Shown here: positions 23,061 to 33,400 of the stretch, one piece after another
Layout of the letters: each line of letters starts with the position of its first letter
Position numbering within the stretch: the first letter of the stretch is position 1
DNA from: Aphelenchoides besseyi
Taxonomy: Eukaryota; Nematoda; Chromadorea; Rhabditida; Aphelenchoididae
DNA: 64,000 nucleotides
Assembly: GCA_024699855.1 (NCBI GenBank)
Contig: JAMPIQ010000002.1
Coordinates: 17,236,001 to 17,300,000, forward strand
Direction: 5' to 3'
Program-made: the position numbers and the translations under genes
The notes under the pieces: generated by a model
Database searches by the model: none
What the model saw: the letters and a program-made list of their open reading frames with translations, nothing else
Told to the model about the DNA's origin: nothing

Positions 23061-23338
23061 TGCGATTCCTCTCGTTCCCTCTCGTCGTTGTTCTGATGAT
23101 TGTAGTGACTCTTAAGTGAATTGGAAGCGAACTCTTAGATCGTCTTTTTAGAACCGGAGATGCGAATATTGTTACGGAGCACGTATACAAGACAACCGCT
23201 CCACTAATTGATTCTGGACATACTCGCGCACCGAAACGACTTCACACTGCTCGACTTCATACCGCGCGACATACCGCGCCTCGACATATTGCGGCTTTTC
23301 ATAGCACCAATACTGCTCGTACTACCGATCACGCATGA
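23061..23338 (+). CDS. Small secreted His/Arg/Thr-rich protein
   Basis: Exon 1 encodes a signal peptide (MRFLSFPLVVVLMIVVTL). A 36-base intron (GTGAATT...TTTTTAG) joins it in frame to an exon starting KTGDANIVTEHVYKTTAPLI and ending TTDHA at a TGA at 23336-23338. The mature chain of about 60 residues repeats the pattern LHTAR/RHTAP/RHIAA, with many His and Arg residues and no cysteine. An AATAAA lies at 23380-23385. The composition is that of a cationic, possibly metal-binding or antimicrobial peptide, but that is inference from composition alone. It sits 335 bases from another short secreted gene in the same orientation. Confidence 0.58.
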
Positions 23339-23672
23339 GATACGAGCATTTATTGAGTATAACAAGCCTTCTTTACAACAATAAATGTTGTTCAAGCGGT
23401 TCTTTGATCGGAAATTAAATTCTTTTGAGATACCAGTCGTATCGTAAAATTATGCGTCTGAGTCGTTTTCTCAACAATGTTCACTGATCGAAGCCAATTA
23501 ATCGTAATTCCCGACCGTCAATCTCTTCCCAAACATGATCGTTTACAGATCGTGCGAATTCTCGTTTGTTTCTCATAATTAAAATTCAAATTGATTGCAA
23601 CCGAATTCTTGATTTAAAAACCGACGATCATATGCTTCAACTTATCATATCGTTCTTTTGTCGAACATCAAA

Positions 23673-23961
23673 ATGCGTTCCATTTTGTTGCTCGTAGCTG
23701 CGTTGTTCGTCGTTGTTGTCCGTAAGTCTAAAACTGCATTCAGAATTGAACTTCGTTTCAGCATCCTTACAGAACGTCACCGTTTCCGTAGAACCACTAC
23801 CACATAGAAGCACAACGTTTCCGCCAACCAATCTGAATGTCACTCACTTACCATTGAGTTCGAATGTTACTGTTCATCCAACAATTCATAATGTCACTGG
23901 CCCACCTATCTCCCACACTATCACTCCACCAAGTAATGCGACTACTCTGGCTGTCAACTGA
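23673..23961 (+). CDS. Small secreted protein rich in N-glycosylation sequons
   Basis: Exon 1 is a signal peptide (MRSILLLVAALFVVVV). A 38-base intron (GTAAGT...TTTCAG) is followed by an exon to a TGA at 23959-23961, about 83 residues in all. The mature part is Pro/Thr-rich and contains five N-x-T sequons (QNVT, LNVT, SNVT, HNVT, SNAT), several preceded by similar residues, so it looks like a degenerate tandem repeat of a P-x-x-x-N-V-T unit. AATAAA at 24063-24068. It would be heavily glycosylated after secretion. No family is recognised. Confidence 0.6.
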
Positions 23962-24242
23962 ACCCATCCATCGATTGACATTGCTATCGTACCAAAAGCT
24001 GCAGTAACTCGACATTAGAATTTTCCTTCAATAGACAAATTCCTTCCTTAATTGTTGTTGAAAATAAACAAATATCGTATTATTGAAAGTTCGAAACAAG
24101 AAGACGGTTGTGAGATTAACCAGCTACTAAAAATCGTTATTATATTCGTGTTTTGACGTTAAAACACGACTCGATTAAAATTGTCGCATGTTTCCGATTC
24201 GTTCATTAAGGAGTTGAAAGCGGAAATTAGTCTGTTGACTTA

Positions 24243-25567
24243 CAAGGAGTGCTTGTCATCGATCCCCGCTGTAATTTGACGTCGTTAGTATCAATCAACG
24301 CGTCTCAATGAGCTGAACATTACTGTATAAGACATTTTTGTTCAATCGCAGAACTGGCCAAGTTATTGACCAAAACCAAAAATAAAAAATCGCTAAAATC
24401 GTGCTATCGATCATGCTGATTATCGTGGTGAAGCCCGTTTCTTTTTATCGCACTTCATTCTGGAGATATTGGCCGTTTTATTTGGCCTCAAATTTTTTTG
24501 AATTATGCTCCGGTCGTTTTCAATTGAAAGTGTGAGCAGCGGTGGCCGAGTGGTTAGTGGCTAGCGACTCCAAGTGGGTCGTTTGTTCGACTCTCTCTGC
24601 GATCTCTATTATCTTTTGTTTGGTTTTTACAAAACACGGTTTCTCTTTAAAAATCTCACAACAGAAATTCATTTCAATCAAAAATTTCCCTTGAAAATCA
24701 AGGGCTTAGAACAAGGAAAAATCGAGTTTCACAGGGGGGAGTACGTGCAAAAAGTTCAGAATTGAAAATTCACTTTTCATCAACTAAAAGTGAAGGAAAT
24801 TTGTTTAATTCTTTAAAGTTTATTGTTTTGGTATTTAATGTCAAGTAAATTAAGTATATTTATAAAAAATTGTTACCAATATACGTGATAGTCGACAAAG
24901 AAATGGCGCCAGCAACTGTCTCGATCAAACTTGCAAGTCGGGAAGCAAGTCGACGTTCCATACGATTAGTATTGCGAGTCGGTACATCAGATGAAGTTTC
25001 AAACTTTTTGACCAAAAGTCGCACCACCACATTTGCGTCGATCATTTTTGTCGAATGTGTCGAAAATGAGAGTTTGATTTTGAAGCACGAAGGGCCGTGG
25101 TAACAACTCTCCGCCGGCAGCCAAATGACCATTTAATACTCAAGTGCCAATCGCGGCAAATAAAAAAAAGTAAACGCAAAAATTCGTTAGTCTGCGCAAC
25201 AACATTTTCTTTCTTTACACTGCACCGTTCCCTTACTTACTTACACCAATTCTTAACCACTCGGCCACCGCTGCTCACACTTTCAATTGAAAACGACCGG
25301 AGCATAATTCAAAAAAATTTGAGGCCAAATAAAACGGCCAATATCTCCAGAATGAAGTGCGATAAAAAGAAACGGGCTTCACCACGATAATCAGCATGAT
25401 CGATAGCACGATTTTAGCGATTTTTTATTTTTGGTTTTGGTCAATAACTTGGCCAGTTCTGCGATTGAACAAAAATGTCTTATACAGTAATGTTCAGCTC
25501 ATTGAGACACGTCGATTGATACCAACGACGTCAAATTACAGCGGGGATCGATCACAAGCACTCCTTG
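24243..25567. mobile_element. Palindromic (foldback-type) element, copy A
   Basis: A 1,325-base element with 314-base inverted arms (24243-24556 and 25254-25567) that begin CAAGGAGTGCTTG and end CAAGCACTCCTTG. The interior of about 700 bases has no plausible transposase; the short open frames on both strands are identical in both copies but show no domain. Each arm ends inwards with GCAGCGGTGGCCGAGTGGTTA, the 5' part of a tRNA-Ser/Leu-like sequence. TTA flanks both ends directly, consistent with a 3-base target duplication as in PIF/Harbinger elements, but this is weak evidence. A second copy lies at 41017-42341. It is non-autonomous; the superfamily is unproven. Confidence 0.85.
24536..24601 (+). 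other. tRNA-like sequence with Pol III A and B boxes (copy A)
   Basis: Begins GCAGCGGTGGCCGAGTGGTTA, with a textbook A box (TGGCCGAGTGG, 24543-24553) of serine/leucine tRNAs, and has a B box-like GTTCGACTC at 24585-24593. An anticodon-arm-like hairpin (AGCGAC/GTCGTT) can form, but the acceptor and T stems pair poorly. I read it as a tRNA-derived remnant, not a working tRNA gene. Only the A-box part is repeated in the opposite arm. Confidence 0.6.
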
Positions 25568-25638
25568 TTAGAGAATGAAGTTGTTTGTCAAAGTTTATTC
25601 TTAAGTTTGGTTGCATGCAATTATTTTTTAATTTTATA

Positions 25639-27015
25639 CAGGGTGGTTAAAAATGAACTCCCACTTTTTTCCCGAAAAAAAATTTTTGAAATGAAAAATC
25701 GGTCTGTTTTCATTTCGAGATCACAATTTATTAACAGTAATGAGTTCATCGGATTTCCACTTGTCCCCCTTGTCGATCCAGGCAGGTTTGAAGTCGCCGA
25801 TGATAGTTGGCCATGACTCGTTCGCGCATTGGTCGATCTTGTCTTAATTGGTCGGCGACTTCAACAATTGCCGTCCTCAACTCGTCGAGCGTTCTGGGAC
25901 GCTGATCCGTGTTGAATATTCGGCCTTTCATGTAACCCCAAAGCCAGAAATCACATGGTGTGAGATCTGGAGATCGAGGTGGCCAAGCCGCGGGTGATGG
26001 ATGGGCACGGGTTCCTCTTCCGATCCACCGCCCCGGGAATTCACGATCGAGCAAAGTCAGAACGTTGTTCCCAATATGACACGGGGCGCCATCTTGTTGG
26101 AACAAGATGTTGTGGAAATTGGGCCAACCCCTAAGGGTTGGCAGGATCTCGTTAACCAGGGTTTGTTCCAACCACTGGGAGTTGATTCCCCGTTGACCGG
26201 CTGATGGTTCCCAAAAATTGGGCCAATCACGCCTTCAATGCCAACGCCCATCCACACCGTCACTTTCGGGGAGGGAAAACGACAGGTATCGAACCAATGC
26301 GGGTTGGAATCTGCCCACATGATCCAATCGTGCCGATTCACACCCCCATCCAAATGAAAGTGGGCTTCATCGATGAATAACAAGTTATTCAACCGATCCG
26401 GATCAGCCGCCAGACGCATCAACTCGTCTCGGGCAAAATTCATTCGCGTGGCGGGATCTGGAGCGTCGAGAGCGTGTGCCATCTGAAGATGGTAGGGACG
26501 CATCTTCAGGTCTTCTTTGAGGATAAGCTGGAGTGTGCTTCGTGACATCTGAGTGGTTGGCTCGTCTTCTCCATCACCACTGGGTCCAATAACGAACGGA
26601 TTGCGCCTCGTTGAAAGATGAGGGTTGGCCGCGAACGCTTCTCGAACATCTTCAATTGCTTCTGCGTTTCGAACACGCCTAAAGGGCAATGAAAAAAAAG
26701 CAAAACTCGAACTCACTTGGACTTGTGCATACCGCGCTCGCCGTGCACTGAACCAGTGGCGTAGAAGTTTTCCACCCATTTTTGGATGGTTTTGCGATCG
26801 GGGTTACGAGCATCATCATCTCCGGCATCACGACGAATTCGTTTGACAAACTTGACGTAACAGTACGCCTCCTCAATGAACACACCAACAAACTTCGCTT
26901 TTTCTTGAGCACTGTAGCCCATAACGATTTAACAAAACTAACCGATTTTTCCAATTTTTCATTTCAAAAATTTTTTTTTCGGGAAAAAAGTGGGGGTTCA
27001 TTTTTAACCACCCTG
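25639..27015. mobile_element. Tc1/mariner-superfamily element
   Basis: Inverted ends of about 60-70 bases begin CAGGGTGGTTAAAAATGAAC at both edges, with one or two mismatches and a length difference in A/T runs. TA dinucleotides flank both sides (25637-25638 and 27016-27017), the mariner target duplication. The interior encodes a transposase on the minus strand. Its length of 1,377 bases is typical. It lies between palindromic copy A and the Helitron. Confidence 0.9.
25746..26922 (-). pseudogene. Mariner transposase, DD41D-like, frameshifted
   Basis: Starts MGYSAQEKAKFVGVF with a helix-turn-helix region (KTIQKWVENFYATGSVH). One intron (GTGAGT...CTTTAG) joins to RVRNAEAIEDVREAF. Catalytic blocks visible: LLFIDEAHFHLDGG (first Asp), ILFQQDGAPCH (second Asp) and WPPRSPDLTPCDFWLWGY (third Asp). 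The second and third Asp are separated by 41 residues, the spacing of the rosa-like DD41D group. After QPVNGES (about 26185) the frame shifts by one base, so the C-terminal third is in another frame. All three acidic residues survive, but this copy cannot make a full protein without correction. Genomic inactivation is the simple reading. Confidence 0.85.
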
Positions 27016-27227
27016 TATGTAAAGTTGATAACATTTGGTTTGCAGCCATTTGTACTTATGCTAACGAGCTGTTGGTTGATTAAAAAACGATTTAGATTAT
27101 GATGCAACAAGGAAGTGACAAGAGCGCCTCCGGCTCGATTGCCGAGGGCGTCAACAATTGGTGCAAGCGGCGATGGTTTGCGTTGAAACGACCGCAAGAA
27201 AATGGATAAGATTTTTGGTGCGAAGTA

Positions 27228-28879
27228 GTGGAGGTAAGTGAAAAGGTATGTTTAGAGGAAAATTCGAATGTGTCGAAAGTGCCGCATGCAGGAAATCAGA
27301 CGGCAGTACCTTTAAAAGAAAATCAAACGACAGTACCTTTTAAGGGAAACAGTTTGCGTGGCGGTGGTGGGGGTGTTAAACGGTCGAGAGATGACGCTCA
27401 ACGTTTACATCGTCCCTCAGGAAAACTAAAAGGCCGACCACCCAAAAAACGCCGCGGAGGTTCAGGACGACCGAAAAAACCGAAAACCGACTTTCCAATC
27501 GAGTCAGCAAATGATTCTGAATTGCCGGAAGAACAAGAATCAGAAAAGGCAATGGATAAAGATTTCTAGCGCTACACGACAACCGCTTATCAAACAACTG
27601 TTGTTGAAGTCAACGATGTTTTGTGCGAAAAGTACATTGAGCTTCATTACAATCAATGTCGATACAATCCCATTTTGTTGTTAGCTTTTGTCAATTATAT
27701 TGACCTACCGCAATATCTTCAAGACGAAGTGATTACTTTTTGTATTTTGAACTATATCAAGAACGATAGTCGAGCAATCGGCTACTTGGACTTATCGTTT
27801 TGGAACGAGCAAAGTCGACAACAATTAGGCGCTGCTAGCAACAATCCACTCAGTTTTCTAATTGCGGCACCACGAAACAAACCACTCGAGTATTTGGTGG
27901 CTCCAATTTTTACCGGAAATCATTTCATTATGACGATTTTTCATTACGACAACGGTTCTCAAACGGAGATTCTTTTCTATTGCGATTCGTTTACCGAATT
28001 ATCGGATTCGACTCAGTACGAAAGCCGTTTGGCGTTGATTGATCTGAACGTTTTCGTCCACTCGCAAACGTTTCGCCACATTGTCGAACATACACACGCG
28101 ATATCAGTCAATATTCGGACCCGCAAACCGACGGTCACAATTGTGCAGCGTTCGCCGCCTATAACACAATTGACTTTTTGAACAACCAAAAAGCAAAGAC
28201 CAAAATTTTTTCGCGCAACAATCTGGACGGTGAACAGCGTCGTCAATGGCTGAAAGAGCAACTCTTGGTTCTCTTTGATAATCCGCCTTTTGCTGTGCCG
28301 GCCAACGAATCGACCAATACGATCAGCGAGTTGCCTGTAGTTCATGAGGTCAACAGTGATTCGCACAGTGACAAAGACTCGATGTCTGGAACTGAAGCGA
28401 ATGATAAAACTGATTTTGTCGACCACTGGAATCACAAAGAAGCCGATTTTGACGCCGCATTATTGGATTTCCAATTTCAAGATGATGAAATCAAACAACA
28501 AACTTGCGCTCCGAGTCAACAAAAAATGCCACTCACATTTGCTGAGTTGGAAGTCGATGGAGTTGTACAAGTTGATGAGGATAAAGAAATGGACGAATTA
28601 AACAAATCGTTCGCGTCATTGAGTTCAATCAGCAATCCAGTTGATTCAGACGAAGAATCAACGGCCAAAAAGTTGAATTTGGTTCAATCAATAACACAAG
28701 TCGAAAAAATTGCCCGACCGTCCAAGCCCGCGATTCGATCCCGAAATCGTCGGTCGATCAAGAAATTTGCGAAGTGGACTGCGAGTCATGCAGAATTTGC
28801 CGAAACGTTCGTTTCCGCCATTGCCCAATCGATCTCGCGGTCGACCGACATTGGCGTGTGCTGCGGCGATTTGTCGTAA
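27228..28879 (+). pseudogene. Helitron segment: AT-hook region and Ulp1-type (C48) protease
   Basis: The first part is Lys/Arg/Gly-rich with AT-hook-like words (KLKGRPPKK, GSGRPKKPK). An in-frame TAG at 27567-27569 interrupts it. The following part has the elements of a Ulp1/C48 cysteine protease: LVAPIFTGNHFIMTIFHYD (catalytic His), EILFYCDSF (Asp), then after a frameshift near 28110, DPQTDGHNCAAF, which has the oxyanion Gln and catalytic Cys spaced as in Ulp1 (Q-x5-C). An acidic linker follows to 28879. Known Ulp1 enzymes cleave SUMO; adenovirus-like proteases share the fold, so the substrate here is open. It lies upstream of, and in the same orientation as, the Rep segment. Confidence 0.65.
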
Positions 28880-30127
28880 AGCAATCACGAACGCTTATGA
28901 CGTCGGATTGCCGTTTTACGAGTGCAAGTACTGTAGGGCGTTTTTGTTTCACGCCGAAAACAGTTCAAAGTGCTGTGCAAATGGTACGATTGAAATGCCC
29001 GAGTTTCGTCGCTATCCGGATTGGATGGAACGCCTACTATACATTGGCAAATTCAATCAAAACCAAAACAATGCGTATGAGCGTGAAATGTCAAAATGGT
29101 TTCAAGCCCACATTCCCGAAATCAATAATTTGACCGCATTTGGTTCACGATCGTTTTAAAAACGCGATAGTGGAGTTGCGGAGCACCGGTTCAACTGATC
29201 AACGGCATTGTGCAGAATAATCTTTCGTACATTCAGTCACGAGCTGATGCCGTTCGAATTTTCGGTCAGCAGTACACGCTCGAAGCTCCGGATATGATCA
29301 TGGAGAATATGCGCAATAATCCAGTCTATAAACGACTGGACATTCGCTATCGAAATGCATTCCTCACAAAATGGATTGCTTTCCTAACGGACCACAATCA
29401 GATTGCGAAAGATTACAAAATGTGCATGAAACGTATTAATGAGCTTATTGCTGATGGAATCGCGTTTCCACGCTACATTGTGAGCTTCATTGACGAACGT
29501 CAAGCTCCCGATCATTTGCGCGATCCGAAACTGCACGAACGTCAACAGAACGCTCCGGAAACGCCGGAAGTTGCGGTTCTGTTCATGCCAAGAGATCGCA
29601 ACGTGCCAGTACCGGACATTCCCAAAGGTGTTTGGTTGCATCCGCGAATGAAAAAATCGCCGGTGTTCATGACTCATTTGCCTCAACTCGATGCAATCAT
29701 GAACCCGATTGTGTTTCCATACGGTGAGCTGTGGTACACGATGGACTTGAAACTCCAAGCGGCACCATAAAAAGCCGATACCGGCGATTCGCCAAATCCA
29801 ATGGACGATGCTCTGGAAGTTGAATTTGATGAGGATTGTGAGTCGGATGCTGAGGATTTGGATGCGAAATACATCGAGCCTGAAGAGATCGAACACAACA
29901 ATCCGGTCACTCGAAAAGGTCAACGTATGTATGCTTCGATCCGCGAACAAACGCTGTATCGAATGCAACATCGCAAATCGGACAAAATGATCCATCGAAT
30001 TTGGAGCACCGGAAAACCCGGTCGAATTCTTTTGATCAAGAACCACCACGAGGTTGTTTGTCGGGAAGTTGATTGGTACAATTTCAAAGTTCCACAAAAT
30101 CAACAAATCGTTTCGTGTCAGTACGTG
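28710..30127 (+). pseudogene. Helitron segment: N-terminal Helitron-like domain
   Basis: Overlaps the end of the previous frame. It carries the Cys-rich signature of the Helitron-like N domain (FYECKYCRAFLFHAENSSK, then CCANGTIEMP). After another frame change near 29157 it continues as NLSYIQSRADAVRIFGQQYT...RYRNAFLTKWIAFL. A TAA at 29768-29770 interrupts the same frame that resumes at 29771. The segment ends in HRIWSTGKPGRILL...QQIVSCQY, exactly at the left LTR of the gypsy element. The reading frame continues without loss at 35369. Confidence 0.7.
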
Positions 30128-30335
30128 TGTTGTGTATCGAGCTGCCCGCCGGAAATCCCCCATCAACGCCCTCCGCTCTCCCACCACGATTGTGAGCGAC
30201 GGCTCGGGGCCGGTTCCTGTGTTGTGTATGATTGTGTCTTTTTGTTGGCTTGTGATTCCCGCGCCCGAATCGAACTCTCCCCTGAATAAACGAACTTGAT
30301 CACTTCCGGGCCCAGTCTGGTCAGTGGACGTAACA
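30128..30335 (+). repeat. Left LTR of the gypsy element
   Basis: Begins TGTTGTGTATCG and ends ACGTAACA, the TG...CA edges of LTRs. Contains AATAAA near its 3' part (GAATAAACG). Confidence 0.93.
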
Positions 30336-30412
30336 ATTGGCGAAGCTGACTAATCCGATCCTACGAACTGGGATTTATCCGCGTGTGCGCGTGTTGGTAA
30401 TTGTTTACAGGT

Positions 30413-33400
30413 ATGGCACCGACGATTAAAAAACGAGAAGAAAGCTCCCACCAAGCAATTATCACCCGCAGCTACAATGCGATCTCGAAGGCACTCGACG
30501 ACTTGAGACCCATTCGCGAGGAATTGACAGCGACGGCGCCCAGTTTGCGAGCAACGGCCACCGCTCGAGCCGTACGGGCGAAACTCACGTCGAATTTGTT
30601 CAACGGACGAAAGCACCACGAAGAATGGATGAAGATGGAATCGGAGCACTTCGGAATGTACGACGACGAGGAAAAGCCGCTGGAGAAATTTGAAGAAGCG
30701 GATGAAGCACTGGTGCTCATCGACGACGCGTTGAAACGGGTTCACGAAAACTCCCTGCAATTGCCACCGACAGACGAAGAAGCGGCAAAAAGTAAGTTCA
30801 TAGAACAAGTAACCGCTCAATTGCAGATCGGCATTAAACCGTTCCACTTCGACCAGCGGGAGGAATGGACGTTCGGAAAATGGTACGAGGTCTACCAGCC
30901 GAAGTTCGAGCGCGCGTTAGCGTTGAGTCCAAATCACGCGCGAGAATTGTTATTGCAATCGCTGGGCGAGAAGGAATTGGTCCGGATCAGCGCAAAGTTG
31001 CGCGGAAAAGCTCTGACAAGCGAGAAATTCGAGGATTTAATTGCTAAGTTGAAAGTTGAATTCGATTCAAAAGTCCCGACCTTTCAGAAACGCCTGCGAG
31101 TCTTGGAAATGGAATATTCCGCTGGGGAAGCAATGGACGAATTCACGAGTCGATGGCTGGACGCCGCATTGAAAGCGGAGATGGACAAGATGGAATTCGA
31201 CGAATGGTTGACCCTCCTGTTCCATCAGAAACTACGCAGCAAAGATATGAGCGCGATCAGATTGCAGGCCGCCAAACTACTGAAAGAAAGGCCACAAATG
31301 CCGATCGACGAATTGGGTCGTCAGTTGGAAATGGGCCGAATCGAGCGGGAAGGTCTACGTCTGCAACGAACGGAAGCAGAACTGGTGAATCAGGTCAAGT
31401 CAAATCAAGGCGAATCGCGAACTACCGGAACGTCCATTGCAGGGTCGAAAAATGGAGCAGCGACGTCGCCTCCGTGCGAAAGTTGCGGTTGGACAACGCA
31501 TGCGCGAGGCGACTGCAAGTTCGTAAATGCGGAATGCCACAATTGTCATAAGAAAGGGCACATCGCGCGTGTGTGTCGATCAACGAGACGAACTGGAAAT
31601 CGTCGAGGCCAAAGAGTCAATGCCGTAGATGAAGGGGAAACCGAAGTCACAGAAGAGGCAAACGTCGGAACGCTGCACTGCCAACAAGTCGAACTCAACT
31701 CGATCCATCAGCGAACGTACGTCAAGCTGAAGCTCAACGATTTTCGCGTGGAGCTCCAAGCGGATACGGGCGCCGATCGTACGATCATCGGCCAGAAGAT
31801 TTACAATGAATTACGCCGCCCGGCGCTACAACCAAGTCGAGTCATTTTCAAGGCCGCGGGGGGCCAGAAATTGGAAGTGGTAGGTCAATTCGAGGCAAAG
31901 TTCACTTACAGAGGCCACGAGAACCGAGCGCCCGTATTTATCGCCAAGAACGAGGAGATCCGGTTGTTGGGTCAGGACCAACTGACCCATCTTGGTGCCG
32001 CGCAAAACTTCAACGAGTTTCTGCAGAAGTTTCAGCTGTTGAACGCGGTGGAGCGTTCCGATGAGAAAACGGGAAATGAGAGCAAGTGGACGAGGCAATT
32101 CCCCGACCTGTTCGCCCCGACGCTGGGCCTCTGTACAAAAACCGAAGTCCGCTTGCACCTGAAGAAAGATGTCAAACCAGTCCAAACGCGAGCACGTCCG
32201 GTGCCGTTCAAAGCCGTCGAGAAGTTGGACGCCGAAATCCAGCGATTATTGGAAAACGGAATTTTGGAACCTGTGGAAGCGTCCGAGGGGGCCGCACCAA
32301 TTGTGGTCGCGCTGAAGAAGTCGGGGGCAATCCGAATGTGTGCTGATTTTTCAACTGGGGTGAACGAATGTCTGTTGGATGACACACATCTGCTGCCCAA
32401 CATCGAAGACGTGTTCGCGCATTTAGGAGAAGGCCGAATTTTCAGTAAGTTGGATTTAAAGGATGCGTATTTCCAGCTCAAATTGGACGATGTTTCCAAA
32501 GAAATTTGCACGATTACGACGCACCGTGGCCGCTTCAGGTACACAAGATTGCCTTTTGGAATTAAAACGGCACCGGCAATTTTTCAACGGACCATCGACA
32601 ACGCCGTTAGTGGACGTCCTGGAGTTTTGGCGTACCTCGATGACATTTTGGTTTATGGAAAGTCCCAGGAAGAACATGACAAGCGCCTGGAAGCGACGTT
32701 GGAGCGTCTTCAAAGCTGGGGATTCAGATTAGCCGCCGACAAATGTCAATTCTCGATTACTAAAGTTAATTTTTTAGGACAAGTTGTCTCGGCCGATGGC
32801 ATGGAACCGGACCCAGCCAATGTGGCCGCGATTCGCAAATTGGAGCCCCCGAGGGACAAACAAGGAGTGCGCAGCGTGTTAGGTAAGATCAATTACTATT
32901 CTCGTTACATTCCAGGACTCCACCGACTGAAAGAACCGATCGAGCGTCTGCTGTCGAAAGACGTGGAATTCGAGTGGTCGAAGGAATCACAAGAAGCGTT
33001 TGATGAGATGAAGAGACGACTCGCCGCGGATGCTCAACTGGCTCATTACGACCCACAACAAACGATCATTGTCGCCGCTGATGCATCGAACTACGCAATT
33101 GGGGGCGTCTTGATGCAACGCGATGCGAACGGACGCGAACGAACGATCTTCCACATGGCCAAGACGCTCAATGACGCTCAGAAACGGTACAGCCAAATCG
33201 AAAAAGAAGCATTTGCGTTGGTCACGACCGTCGAACGACTCCACAAGTACCTGTGGGGCCGGAAATTCGTCTTACTCACCGACCATCAGCCATTGGTCGC
33301 ACTTTTCAGGACAGTCAATACGCCCGGTCTTCGTGCGCATACCGTCAACCGTCTTCGCCGGTGGGCACTCAGATTAATCGGGTACGATTTTCAGATCGAA

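Noticed and set aside
24536..24601. Functional tRNA-Ser or tRNA-Leu gene
   Set aside because: A and B boxes are good, but acceptor and T stems do not pair properly and the 5' half recurs inside the inverted arm of a repeat.
24574..25132. Protein genes inside the palindromic elements
   Set aside because: The short frames on both strands are low in information and have no domain. They are conserved between copies only because the copies are nearly identical.
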